From Chloroflexota bacterium (lineage in GTDB: Bacteria > Chloroflexota > UBA6077 > JACCZL01), in contig JACCZL010000719.1 of NCBI GenBank assembly GCA_013695975.1, positions 1 through 7,441 on the forward strand: 7,441 nucleotides of DNA. Direction: 5' to 3'. Of the stretch, positions 1 to 5,877 are shown one piece after another; the first letter of the stretch is position 1, and each line of letters begins with the position of its first letter. A model generated the notes under the pieces. The model was not told the DNA's origin and did no database searches. It worked only from the letters and a program-made list of their open reading frames with translations. A program made the position numbers and the translations under genes.

Positions 1-71
1 GCCACGAAACGCTCGTGCTCCTCTCGAGCCTCAGGCTTGACCGTGCCACGCCAGATCCGCGTGCGCTCCAT
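1..71 (-). CDS. Partial small protein, N-terminus only, possibly antibiotic-biosynthesis-monooxygenase-like (ABM fold)
   Basis: Only the first 23 complete codons are present; the frame reads leftward off the window edge with no stop. The peptide begins MERTRIWRGTVKPEA and continues with a charged helix-like stretch (REEHERF). The pattern of a short beta strand with R-x-W-x-G, then a helix rich in Glu, His and Arg, resembles the start of ABM-type dimeric ferredoxin-like proteins ('RIWRG...A..Y' openings), but 24 residues cannot settle the family. The ATG is chosen because a good promoter (-35 TTGCAG, 17-nt spacer, -10 TACCCT) ends 8 nt before it. No Shine-Dalgarno is present, so the mRNA would be leaderless or nearly so. 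The gene is separate from the tgt operon upstream, with its own promoter. The reading frame is fairly likely; the function is a guess. Confidence 0.5.
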   Translation of the reverse strand, partial: MERTRIWRGTVKPEAREEHERFV

Positions 72-229
72 AAAGGGCAAGGGTACAAGGCCCGGATCAC
101 CACTGCAAGAGCGGCCGTCGCATGGGGGCGGTTCAGATCTTCGAGCGGATACCCCAAAGGGCACCCACACGGAACTTTGCACCACACCCGGGTGCATCGG
201 GCCCGCGCTCAGGAGCGGGCAGCTCGCCA
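72..229. other. Non-coding gap with two short dyads, possible U-less terminator region
   Basis: This stretch lies between the stop of the YggX-like gene and the ATG of the left-edge gene, both minus strand. It holds two dyads: GCCCGC (201-206) with GCGGGC (215-220), loop 8 nt, about 10 nt beyond the YggX-like stop; and GCACC (179-183) with GGTGC (191-195), which encloses the perfect palindrome CACCCGGGTG (185-194). Another GCACCC (161-166) could pair alternatively with GGGTGC (190-195). No T tract follows either dyad on either strand, so a classical intrinsic terminator is not shown. The left end contains the promoter at 80-108. I see no convincing tRNA, riboswitch core or protein-coding frame here. 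Confidence 0.35.
80..108 (-). promoter_or_regulatory. Sigma70-type promoter for the truncated left-edge gene
   Basis: Read on the minus strand, TTGCAG (108-103) and TACCCT (85-80) are separated by exactly 17 nt. The expected start of transcription, about 7 nt after the -10 box, falls at or one to two bases before the ATG at 71, with no room for a ribosome binding site. The -10 is imperfect (4 of 6 to TATAAT) and the -35 matches 4 of 6 to TTGACA. Confidence 0.5.
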
Positions 230-478
230 TTACGGGGTAACCTGAGGCGCGTCCAGCCGGAGGAACTCGGCCATGTGCTGATAGAGCCGCTCGCGGTCGG
301 CCGCCAGGTGTGGCTTCAGGCCGTAGTGGTTGATGACGATCGTCTGCTCCTCCTGCCAGGCTTTCCAGCAGTCGAGACAGACCCCGTCCTGGATGCGAAC
401 GCCCCACGGGCCAGCCATCGGGGGCTGCTCCATGCGGGGCATCGTTCGTCCGCAGCGAGCGCAGGTCAGCTCAGGCAT
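230..478 (-). CDS. YggX-like Fe(2+)-trafficking / oxidative damage protection protein with two CxxC pairs
   Basis: This 82-residue cytoplasmic protein resembles the iron-trafficking YggX family (PF04362), whose members protect Fe-S enzymes and limit oxidative damage. The match is visible over the C-terminal two-thirds: 'CWKAWQEEQTIVINHYGL' (residues 37-54) lines up with the E. coli YggX helix 'AWAQWQHKQTMLINEKKL', followed by the closing helix 'LYQHMAEFL' against 'LLEQEMVNFL'. The N-terminal Cys6 sits where E. coli YggX has its single Cys7. Unlike E. coli YggX it has four cysteines in two CxxC pairs (C6/C9 and C34/C37), suggesting a small Zn or Fe knuckle. The ATG at 478 is chosen over the in-frame TTG at 484 because AAGGAG (490-485) lies 6 nt before it and abuts the TTG. 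It overlaps the tgt stop by 8 nt, so it is probably cotranscribed and translationally coupled. The family call is good; the metal role is inferred. Confidence 0.75.
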   Translation of the reverse strand: MPELTCARCGRTMPRMEQPPMAGPWGVRIQDGVCLDCWKAWQEEQTIVINHYGLKPHLAADRERLYQHMAEFLRLDAPQVTP

Positions 479-1709
479 GGGCAACTCCTTCAGGCGCCGC
501 GGCGCCGAGCCGGCCGAGGACGTCGGCCTTGAGCGCCTGCAGCGTCCCAGCCGCGATGGCAGCTCGGATGCGCGCCATCAGGTTGAGGATCGCGTGCAGG
601 TTGTGGATGGTCGCGAGCACGTAGCCGAGCAGCTCGTCGGCGACGAAGAGGTGCCGCAGATAGGCGCGGGTGAAGTCGCGACACGTCGAGCAGGCGCATC
701 CGGCGTCGATCGGTCCGCGATCCTCGCGGAATCTGGCCTGGGTGATGGTGATCCTGCCCGTCGCCGTGTACAGGACGCCGTGCCGGGCCAGCCGGGTGGG
801 CGCGACGCAGTCGAAGGTGTCGATCCCACGCTCGACGCAGGCGAAGAAGTCCTCCGGCTCGCCGATACCGAGCATGTGGCGCGGCCAATCGGCTGGGAGC
901 GACGGCACCGACCAGTCGAGGACCTTGGCCATATCCTGCTTCGACCTGCCGAGCGAGCCGCCGATCGCGAACCCGTCGAAAGGGAGTCCAGCAATGAAGG
1001 CAGCGCTCTCCTCCCGAAGCGCCTGGTAGGCGCCACCCTGCACGACGCCGTAGAGGGCCTGATCCGGCCGCCGTCGGGCGCTCAGGCAGCGCTCGGCCCA
1101 GCGGTGGGTCCGCCCCATCGCCTGGCGAGTGTACTCCTCATCGTCGAGCGGTGAGGTCGGCTCGTCGAACGCCAGGATCACGTCCGCACCCAGCTTCTCC
1201 TGGATCTCGATCGACCGCTCGGGGGTCAGCCGCTGCGTCGATCCGTCGACGTGCGACCGAAAGGTCACGCCGTCGTCGTCAACACGGCTGAGTTTGCCGT
1301 GCGAGCCAGCGCCGGCCGGGCGGCGGCCGCGAGACACGTCCTCGTCGGGAAAAGTCCCGACCAGCTTGCCGATGCCCTGCTCCATGCCAGAGCCAAGGCT
1401 GAAGACCTGATAGCCACCGCTGTCAGTGAACATCGGTCCCGGCCATTGCATGAAGCCGTGCAACCCACCGTGCGCGGCGACGATGTCGGGCCCCGGGCGC
1501 AAATAGAGGTGGTAGGTATTGCAGAGGACCGCCTGCGCGCCGAGCTGAGTTACCTGCGCGGGCAGGAGCCCTTTGACCGTCGCCTGCGTTCCGACAACGG
1601 TGAACGCCGGCGTCTCGAGCGTGCCGTGGGGTGTGACCAGGCGCCCTAGCCGCGCGGGCAAGCGCGGATCAGGATACTGGGCCTCGAACGAAACTCGCGC
1701 CATCGTCAT
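471..1709 (-). CDS. tgt: Queuine/preQ1 tRNA-ribosyltransferase (tRNA-guanine transglycosylase)
   Basis: Tgt exchanges guanine 34 in the anticodon wobble position of tRNAs with GUN anticodons for preQ1, the key step of queuosine biosynthesis. The protein is 412 residues from the ATG at 1709. Visible hallmarks in order: TDSGGYQVFS with Asp96 (equivalent of Zymomonas Asp102), FDEPTSPL with Asp182 (equivalent of Asp156), VVQGG with Gln224, IGGSLG (249-254), IDTFDCVAPTR with Asp300 (the nucleophile equivalent of Asp280), and the zinc site Cys338-x-Cys340-x2-Cys343 with His369. It is longer than the usual 370-380 residues because of about 30 extra residues between SLG (104-106) and DGVTF (146-150). 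An in-frame ATG at 1793 exists, but the segment between contains promoter elements; ATG 1709 has GGAG 7 nt upstream. It is the first gene of an operon with the YggX-like gene. The queuosine biosynthesis genes are not in this window, so whether the substrate is made or salvaged cannot be seen. Confidence 0.95.
   Translation of the reverse strand: MTMARVSFEAQYPDPRLPARLGRLVTPHGTLETPAFTVVGTQATVKGLLPAQVTQLGAQAVLCNTYHLYLRPGPDIVAAHGGLHGFMQWPGPMFTDSGGYQVFSLGSGMEQGIGKLVGTFPDEDVSRGRRPAGAGSHGKLSRVDDDGVTFRSHVDGSTQRLTPERSIEIQEKLGADVILAFDEPTSPLDDEEYTRQAMGRTHRWAERCLSARRRPDQALYGVVQGGAYQALREESAAFIAGLPFDGFAIGGSLGRSKQDMAKVLDWSVPSLPADWPRHMLGIGEPEDFFACVERGIDTFDCVAPTRLARHGVLYTATGRITITQARFREDRGPIDAGCACSTCRDFTRAYLRHLFVADELLGYVLATIHNLHAILNLMARIRAAIAAGTLQALKADVLGRLGAAAPEGVAHA
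485..490 (-). promoter_or_regulatory. Strong Shine-Dalgarno AAGGAG for the YggX-like gene
   Basis: AAGGAG on the minus strand lies inside the tgt 3' end, six bases before the ATG at 478. It fixes that ATG as the start rather than TTG 484. It is the clearest ribosome binding site in the window and contrasts with the SD-less starts of metG and the left-edge gene. Confidence 0.8.
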
Positions 1710-1722
1710 GTGGACGCTCCAG

Positions 1723-1728
1723 ATCATA
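1723..1728 (-). promoter_or_regulatory. -10 box TATGAT of the tgt operon
   Basis: TATGAT on the minus strand (5 of 6 to consensus) lies 13 nt before the tgt ATG at 1709, giving a predicted transcript start near 1716 and a leader of only about 7 nt. No good -35 hexamer is found at 16-19 nt spacing (the 17-nt position reads TCCCGA), so it may depend on an activator or be weak. Its -35 region falls inside the spacer of the divergent promoter. The GGAG at 1720-1717 would lie just upstream of the predicted start. Confidence 0.45.
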
Positions 1729-1736
1729 CCTCTCGC

Positions 1737-1765
1737 TTGGCCCCCTCGGGAGGACTCGGTATACT
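1737..1765 (+). promoter_or_regulatory. Sigma70-type promoter for the GT2 gene
   Basis: TTGGCC (1737-1742) and TATACT (1760-1765) are spaced by exactly 17 nt. Transcription would start near 1772 and leave a leader of about 84 nt before the ATG at 1856. This is the best-formed -35/-10 pair on the plus strand. It overlaps the upstream part of the tgt promoter on the other strand. Confidence 0.6.
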
Positions 1766-1855
1766 CCGGCACCACCTCGATAGCCGTCGTCATGGTCCAC
1801 GAGACGCCTCTGATGCGTCCAGTCGACGGCGCAGACCGCGAGGCGAGCGCAGCCC

Positions 1856-2578
1856 ATGACGAGTGTCTCTCTCTCGCTCATCATCCCTGCCTACAACGAG
1901 GAGCGCCGCCTGCCGGCCACCCTGGCCGAGGTGACGCGCTACCTTGGCGAGCGTGGGCAGCCCTACGAGATCCTCGTCGTCGTCAACGGCAGTACCGACC
2001 GCACCGCCGAGGTCGCGAAGGCCGCGGCGGAACGGGATCCCAATCTGAGACTCATCCTGACCCCGTTGCGCGGCAAGGGCCGAGCGATCAAGATCGGGGT
2101 CGGCGAATCACGCGGCGAGCGTGTCCTGTTCTGTGACGCCGACCTCAGTACGCCCATCCACGAGGCCGTGGCGCTCGCCGACCAGGTGGATCAGCGGCAC
2201 CCGATCGTCATCGCGTCGCGGGAGGGAAGCGGATCGCGCCGTCTCGGCGAGCCGTACACCAGGCACCTGATGGGCCGCGGCTTCAACGCCCTCGTCAGAT
2301 TGCTGGCCGTGCCAGGCATCCAGGACACCCAGTGTGGCTTCAAGGCTTTCTCACGCGACTGCGCCCTGGACCTCTTCGGCCACCAGACGATCCCCGGCTT
2401 CGGCTTCGACGTCGAGCTCCTGTATATCGCCCGCAAGCGCGGCTACCCGATTCGCGAGCTTCCGGTCACCTGGGTCTATCGTGCCAGCAGCCGCGTCGAC
2501 CCCGTCCGCGACACCGTCCGCATGTTCGGCGACCTCCTGCGGGTCCGACTCAACGACTGGCGCGGACACTACGAGTAG
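1856..2578 (+). CDS. GT2 family glycosyltransferase, ALG5-like (polyprenyl/dolichyl-phosphate sugar synthase type)
   Basis: This 240-residue, single-domain GT-A enzyme probably transfers a sugar from a nucleotide sugar to a polyprenyl phosphate at the cytoplasmic face of the membrane. The N-terminal Rossmann-like part has SLIIPAYNEE (7-16) and VVVNGSTDRT (41-50). The metal-binding DxD is in CDADLSTP (93-100, Asp94 and Asp96), a motif characteristic of ALG5-type dolichyl-phosphate glucosyltransferases. DTQCGFKAF (157-165) and GFGFDVELLYIARKRGY (181-197) follow, then ELPVTW (201-206) and the family's closing D-x-V-R-M-x-x-D-L-L-R-V-R helix (219-231). There is no transmembrane tail, as in the short soluble or membrane-associated members. 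One oddity is that the usual DDGS reads VNGS. The ATG is the only good start in frame; upstream GAGG (1840-1843) is a weak ribosome site. It is the first plus-strand gene and ends 67 nt before metG. The actual sugar and lipid are unknown. Confidence 0.85.
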   Translation: MTSVSLSLIIPAYNEERRLPATLAEVTRYLGERGQPYEILVVVNGSTDRTAEVAKAAAERDPNLRLILTPLRGKGRAIKIGVGESRGERVLFCDADLSTPIHEAVALADQVDQRHPIVIASREGSGSRRLGEPYTRHLMGRGFNALVRLLAVPGIQDTQCGFKAFSRDCALDLFGHQTIPGFGFDVELLYIARKRGYPIRELPVTWVYRASSRVDPVRDTVRMFGDLLRVRLNDWRGHYE

Positions 2579-2630
2579 CCCGGACTCGGGAGTCAGCAGG
2601 AGGATCGTACCCCCGCCGCTCACTGCCCAC

Positions 2631-2639
2631 TGGTACAAT
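2631..2639 (+). promoter_or_regulatory. Extended -10 promoter of metG, leaderless start
   Basis: TGG-TACAAT forms an extended -10 (TGnTAnnnT) whose last base is 6 nt before the metG ATG at 2646, so the predicted transcript start coincides with the A of the ATG. No TTGACA-like hexamer occurs at 17 nt (the position reads CCCCGC), as often seen with extended -10 promoters. There is no Shine-Dalgarno before the ATG. Confidence 0.6.
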
Positions 2640-2645
2640 CGCCGT

Positions 2646-4268
2646 ATGTCCGAGCGCATTCTCGTCTGCACGGCCTGGCCGTACGTCAACGGCTCGCTGC
2701 ACGTCGGTCATCTGGCGGGCGTCTACGTCCCTGCCGACACCTTTGCCCGGTTCCAGCGGCTCCGTGGCAACGACGTCTTGATGGTCTCGGGCAGCGACGA
2801 GCACGGGACCCCGATCATCCTGCGCGCCGACCAGGAAGGGGTTTCGCCAAAGGAGATTGGCGACAAGTACCACGCCGAGTTCCTCGGCTACTGGCGCGAC
2901 CTCGGCATCAGCTACGACCTGTACACCCGCACCGGCACCGAGACGCACAGCCGCGTCGTCCAGGCTGAGTTTACCGACCTGCTCGAAAAGGAGTACCTGT
3001 TCGAGGCGTCCGTCGACCAATTCTACGACGAGACGGCGGGTCGTTTCCTCCAGGATCGCTACATCGAGGGCACCTGTCCTCATTGTGGCTACGACCGCGC
3101 TCGCGGCGACCAGTGCGACAATTGCGGCCACCTCCTCGACCCCGACCAGCTCATCGAGCCCCGAAGTAAGCTGACCGGGGGGCGGCCGGTCCCACGTTCG
3201 ACGACCCATCTGTTCTTCGACCTTCGCAAGCTCAACGACCGACTCGTCGAGTGGGTCCGCCCGATGACCCACTGGCGGCCGAACGTCTATCGCTTTACCC
3301 TCAACTTCCTCGAAGGTGGCCTTCAGCCGCGGGCGGTGACCCGCGACCTCGACTGGGGCGTGCCAGTGCCGGTCGCCGGCTACGAGGACAAGCGGGTCTA
3401 CGTCTGGATCGAGGCCGTGACTGGCTACCTGTCGGCGAGCGTCGAGTGGGCCGAGCGTCAGGGCCGAGCCGATGCCTGGGAGCCCTGGTGGAAAGACCCC
3501 CAGGCCCGCCAGTACTACTTCATCGGCAAAGACAACATTCCCTTCCACACCGTGATCTGGCCGGCCATCCTGATGGCCCGTGGCGACACGATCCTGCCGT
3601 ACGACGTTCCGGCCAACGAATACATGAACTTCGGCGGCGCCAAGGCGTCCAAGAGCGCCAACATCGGGACGACGGTGCCGGATCTCCTGGCCGCCTTCGA
3701 CCCCGATCCGATCCGTTACTATCTGACCGCCAACGCGCCCGAATCCGCCGACACCGACTTTTCAGCCGACGACTTGATCCGGCGCAACAACGACGAGCTT
3801 GTCGCGACCTGGGGCAACCTCGTGCATCGAACGCTGACGTTCGTCCAGCGTTACTTCGATGGGCGGGTGCCGGGCGACGGCGCCACCGACCCCGTGGTGG
3901 CCCGCCAGATCGACGACACCTTTGCGCTCGTCACTGCCCGGCTCGAGGCGGTGCGTCTCAAAGAGACCGTGCGCGACGTGATGGCGCTGGCCCACTTCGG
4001 CAACCGCTACTTCGACGAGAAAGCGCCCTGGCGCCAGGTGAAGGAAGATCAGGCTGAAGCCGGTCGGACGGTGGGGACCCTGCTGAACCTCCTCAACGCC
4101 CTCAAGGTCCTCTTCGCGCCGTTCCTCCCCTTCAGCTCGGCGCGTCTGCACGAGCTACTTGGCTACCAGCACCAGCTCGAGGAGGATGGGTGGGCCTGGA
4201 CGCCGGTGCCGATCGGGCAATCGCTGCCGAAGCCGACCCCGTTGTTTACGAAAATCGAGACGTCCTGA
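2646..4268 (+). CDS. metG: Methionyl-tRNA synthetase
   Basis: MetRS attaches methionine to initiator and elongator tRNA(Met) in the cytoplasm. The 540-residue protein shows the class I signature HVGH (19-22) within 'PYVNGSLHVGHLAG', GSDEHGTP (48-55), a single zinc knuckle Cys144-x2-Cys147-x9-Cys157-x2-Cys160 in the connective peptide (same spacing as E. coli MetRS), RDLDWGVPVP, VWIEAVTGYLSASVEW, and YYFIGKDNIPFHTVIWP. The KMSKS loop reads KASKS (333-337) followed by AN rather than the common R-G/N. The alpha-helical anticodon domain follows, including 'NLVHRTLTF' and 'FDEKAPWR'. It ends at about residue 540 without the C-terminal EMAP/Trbp-type tRNA-binding domain found in many approximately 670-residue bacterial MetRSs. 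The ATG at 2646 is fixed by the conserved N-terminus; an upstream in-frame extension would overlap the GT2 gene. It lies 67 nt after GT2 but has its own promoter. Confidence 0.97.
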   Translation: MSERILVCTAWPYVNGSLHVGHLAGVYVPADTFARFQRLRGNDVLMVSGSDEHGTPIILRADQEGVSPKEIGDKYHAEFLGYWRDLGISYDLYTRTGTETHSRVVQAEFTDLLEKEYLFEASVDQFYDETAGRFLQDRYIEGTCPHCGYDRARGDQCDNCGHLLDPDQLIEPRSKLTGGRPVPRSTTHLFFDLRKLNDRLVEWVRPMTHWRPNVYRFTLNFLEGGLQPRAVTRDLDWGVPVPVAGYEDKRVYVWIEAVTGYLSASVEWAERQGRADAWEPWWKDPQARQYYFIGKDNIPFHTVIWPAILMARGDTILPYDVPANEYMNFGGAKASKSANIGTTVPDLLAAFDPDPIRYYLTANAPESADTDFSADDLIRRNNDELVATWGNLVHRTLTFVQRYFDGRVPGDGATDPVVARQIDDTFALVTARLEAVRLKETVRDVMALAHFGNRYFDEKAPWRQVKEDQAEAGRTVGTLLNLLNALKVLFAPFLPFSSARLHELLGYQHQLEEDGWAWTPVPIGQSLPKPTPLFTKIETS

Positions 4269-4365
4269 GTGCCCAGGCCATGCCGACGGGACACCGACGA
4301 GGTGGGTCATCCTGATCGAGGCGAAGAAGCCCGTCTGGATTGCCAGGCTTCTCCCTTCGCTCGGC

Positions 4366-5802
4366 ATGCGGATGATGGGCGCCGGCGGCGAGAACCATCC
4401 GTCGAAAGCCGCCTGTGTACGCTTGGTCACGGTTCGCGCGCTGCTGGGCCTGATCCTGCTCGGCTACTTCGGGCTCGCGCTGGGGTACGCCCTGGCCACA
4501 CCTCGCTGGAACAACCCCGACGAGCCGGCCCACTTCAACTACATTCGCGAGATCGCCGAGAGCGGTCGCCTGCCGGTCATTGGGAGCGGCGACTGGGACG
4601 CGGAGCTGCTCGAGCGCCTGAAGACGGCGCGCTTCCCCGACGACGCGGCGATTCGAGAGATCCGCTACGAGGCCCACCAACCCCCGCTCTATTATCTGCT
4701 GGCGGCGCCGCTCTACCACCTGTCCGGCGCTTTCGGCCTCTCCGCTCAGATTCTCGCCCTCAAGGGCCTGTCCGTCTTGCTCGGGGCGCTGGTCGTCGTC
4801 GCGACGTTCGTCGCCGCTCACCTGATCTTCTCTGATCGGCCCGCCATCGCCGTGCTCGCCGCCGCGACCGCGGCGTTCATCCCGATGCACACGGCGATCT
4901 CCGCCGCCATCAATAACGACAGTCTAGCGAACGCCCTCGCGGCGGTCACCGTCGCGGCCCTTGCCTTTGGTCTGCGGCGTGGCTTCGACGACCGCGCCAC
5001 GGTCGCCCTGGGGATGCTCCTGGGAGCGCTCTTGCTGACCAAGCTGACCGTCTACCTGTACGTGCCGCTCGCGGTCGGCGCCCTGCTCTGGGCTGAGCGG
5101 CAGCGGTTGCACGCCCACAAGCCTGTCTCGCCGATGACGGTGTGGCGGCGGCCGCTCCTGGCCCTGGCGGTTGCCGCCGCGGTGGCGGCGTGGTGGTTCG
5201 TTCGCAACGCGCTGACCTACGGGTGGACCGATCCGCTGGCGGCTATGCGCCACGACGAGATCGTCGTCGGCCAGCCGCGCTGGGAACGCTTCGACATGGC
5301 CGCGGGCGACTACCTGCTCCGGGTCCTGTTCCGCAGCTTCTGGGGTCAGTTCGGGTGGATGGGTGTCGTCCTCGACGAGCGTCTCTATCTGCTGTACCTG
5401 GTGGTGACCCTACTCGGGCTGGGCGGGCTGCTCCTGCTCCTGTACGAACGCATCCGCCCATCGCCAGGGCCGGGCCATGCGGCGAGCTCCGCCCTGAGCG
5501 CCCGCGGCGAGCCCGGCCAGCGCCTCGCGGTTGGGCTGCTGGTGGCCGCCACGATGCTGGCCATCGGTCAGGTGCTGGCTTACAACTCGCGGTTCATTCA
5601 GCCGCAGGGGCGCTATCTCTTTCCCGCCCTCGCGCCGATCTCGCTGCTCCTCTCCCTCGGCTGGTGGCGCCTGGCCCACCTCACCGCGCAGCGACGACAG
5701 GACCCGTCGACCGGCCACAGGCTGCTCTTCGCACTGGGCGCGGGGCTCGGGGCACTCGACCTGGTGTGCCTGCTCGTCTTCGTCGCGCCGGCCTTTCGCT
5801 GA
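4366..5802 (+). CDS. Polytopic membrane protein, DUF2142 / GT-C glycosyltransferase-like
   Basis: This 478-residue integral membrane protein has about nine to ten hydrophobic segments. TM1 (about 21-43) is followed by an external loop bearing NNPDEPAHFNYIREI (49-63), whose Asp-Glu pair (52-53) sits where GT-C enzymes carry their catalytic or donor-binding acidic motif. Further signatures are YEAHQPPLYYLLAAPLY (101-117), FIPMHTAISAAINNDSLA (171-188), WWFVRN (276-281) and QGRYLFPALAP (414-424); together these resemble DUF2142 (PF09913) proteins. Such proteins probably transfer sugars from polyprenyl-phosphate carriers on the extracytoplasmic side. The start is uncertain: ATG 4366 is used, but ATG 4372 or 4375 or TTG 4423 (right before TM1, 459 residues) are possible, and none has a Shine-Dalgarno. 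No promoter is evident in the 97-nt gap after metG, so it is probably read through from metG. The enzymatic function is inferred from family resemblance. Confidence 0.75.
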   Translation: MRMMGAGGENHPSKAACVRLVTVRALLGLILLGYFGLALGYALATPRWNNPDEPAHFNYIREIAESGRLPVIGSGDWDAELLERLKTARFPDDAAIREIRYEAHQPPLYYLLAAPLYHLSGAFGLSAQILALKGLSVLLGALVVVATFVAAHLIFSDRPAIAVLAAATAAFIPMHTAISAAINNDSLANALAAVTVAALAFGLRRGFDDRATVALGMLLGALLLTKLTVYLYVPLAVGALLWAERQRLHAHKPVSPMTVWRRPLLALAVAAAVAAWWFVRNALTYGWTDPLAAMRHDEIVVGQPRWERFDMAAGDYLLRVLFRSFWGQFGWMGVVLDERLYLLYLVVTLLGLGGLLLLLYERIRPSPGPGHAASSALSARGEPGQRLAVGLLVAATMLAIGQVLAYNSRFIQPQGRYLFPALAPISLLLSLGWWRLAHLTAQRRQDPSTGHRLLFALGAGLGALDLVCLLVFVAPAFR

Positions 5803-5823
5803 GCGGATCGATACGACGGCCTG

Positions 5824-5832
5824 TGCTATACT
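5824..5832 (+). promoter_or_regulatory. Extended -10 promoter of pepA
   Basis: TGC-TATACT is an extended -10 element (TGnTATACT). A consensus -35 is absent (the 17-nt position reads CGGATC). Transcription would start near 5839-5840, leaving a leader of about 38 nt before the TTG at 5878. The leader can fold a short hairpin (GGCA 5848-5851 with TGCC 5858-5861). Confidence 0.55.
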
Positions 5833-5877
5833 CCGCGACCACTATCCGGCACGGAGCTGCCAGGCACCGGGAACGAC

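Noticed and set aside
72..229. tRNA or riboswitch in the left intergenic region
   Set aside because: I could not build a cloverleaf, find a GTTCGAnTC T-loop, or recognise a riboswitch core; only short dyads are present.
330..1154. 274-codon open frame on the plus strand inside tgt
   Set aside because: It is antisense to an unmistakable tgt, its translation is Arg/Ala/Gly-rich without domains, and it is the expected by-product of high-GC codon use.
1710..1793. Longer N-terminus of Tgt from the ATG at 1793
   Set aside because: The extra 28 residues do not fit the Tgt N-terminus, and the segment contains both divergent promoters; ATG 1709 gives the conventional start.
2579..2590. CCCG-GACT-CGGG hairpin after the GT2 stop as a terminator
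   Set aside because: A 4-bp stem without a T tract is too weak; it is expected by chance in high-GC DNA.
2334..2645. Upstream in-frame extension of metG into the GT2 gene
   Set aside because: MetRS homology begins at MSERILVCTAWPY; the extension is Ser/Ala/Arg-rich shadow sequence of the GT2 gene.
2550..3548. 332-codon open frame on the minus strand inside metG
   Set aside because: It is antisense to conserved MetRS sequence, with a low-complexity Val/Ala/Asp-rich translation and no recognisable motif or ribosome site.
4159..4268. Start of the DUF2142-like protein inside metG
   Set aside because: The first 37 codons are an Arg-rich frame-shifted reading of the metG 3' end.
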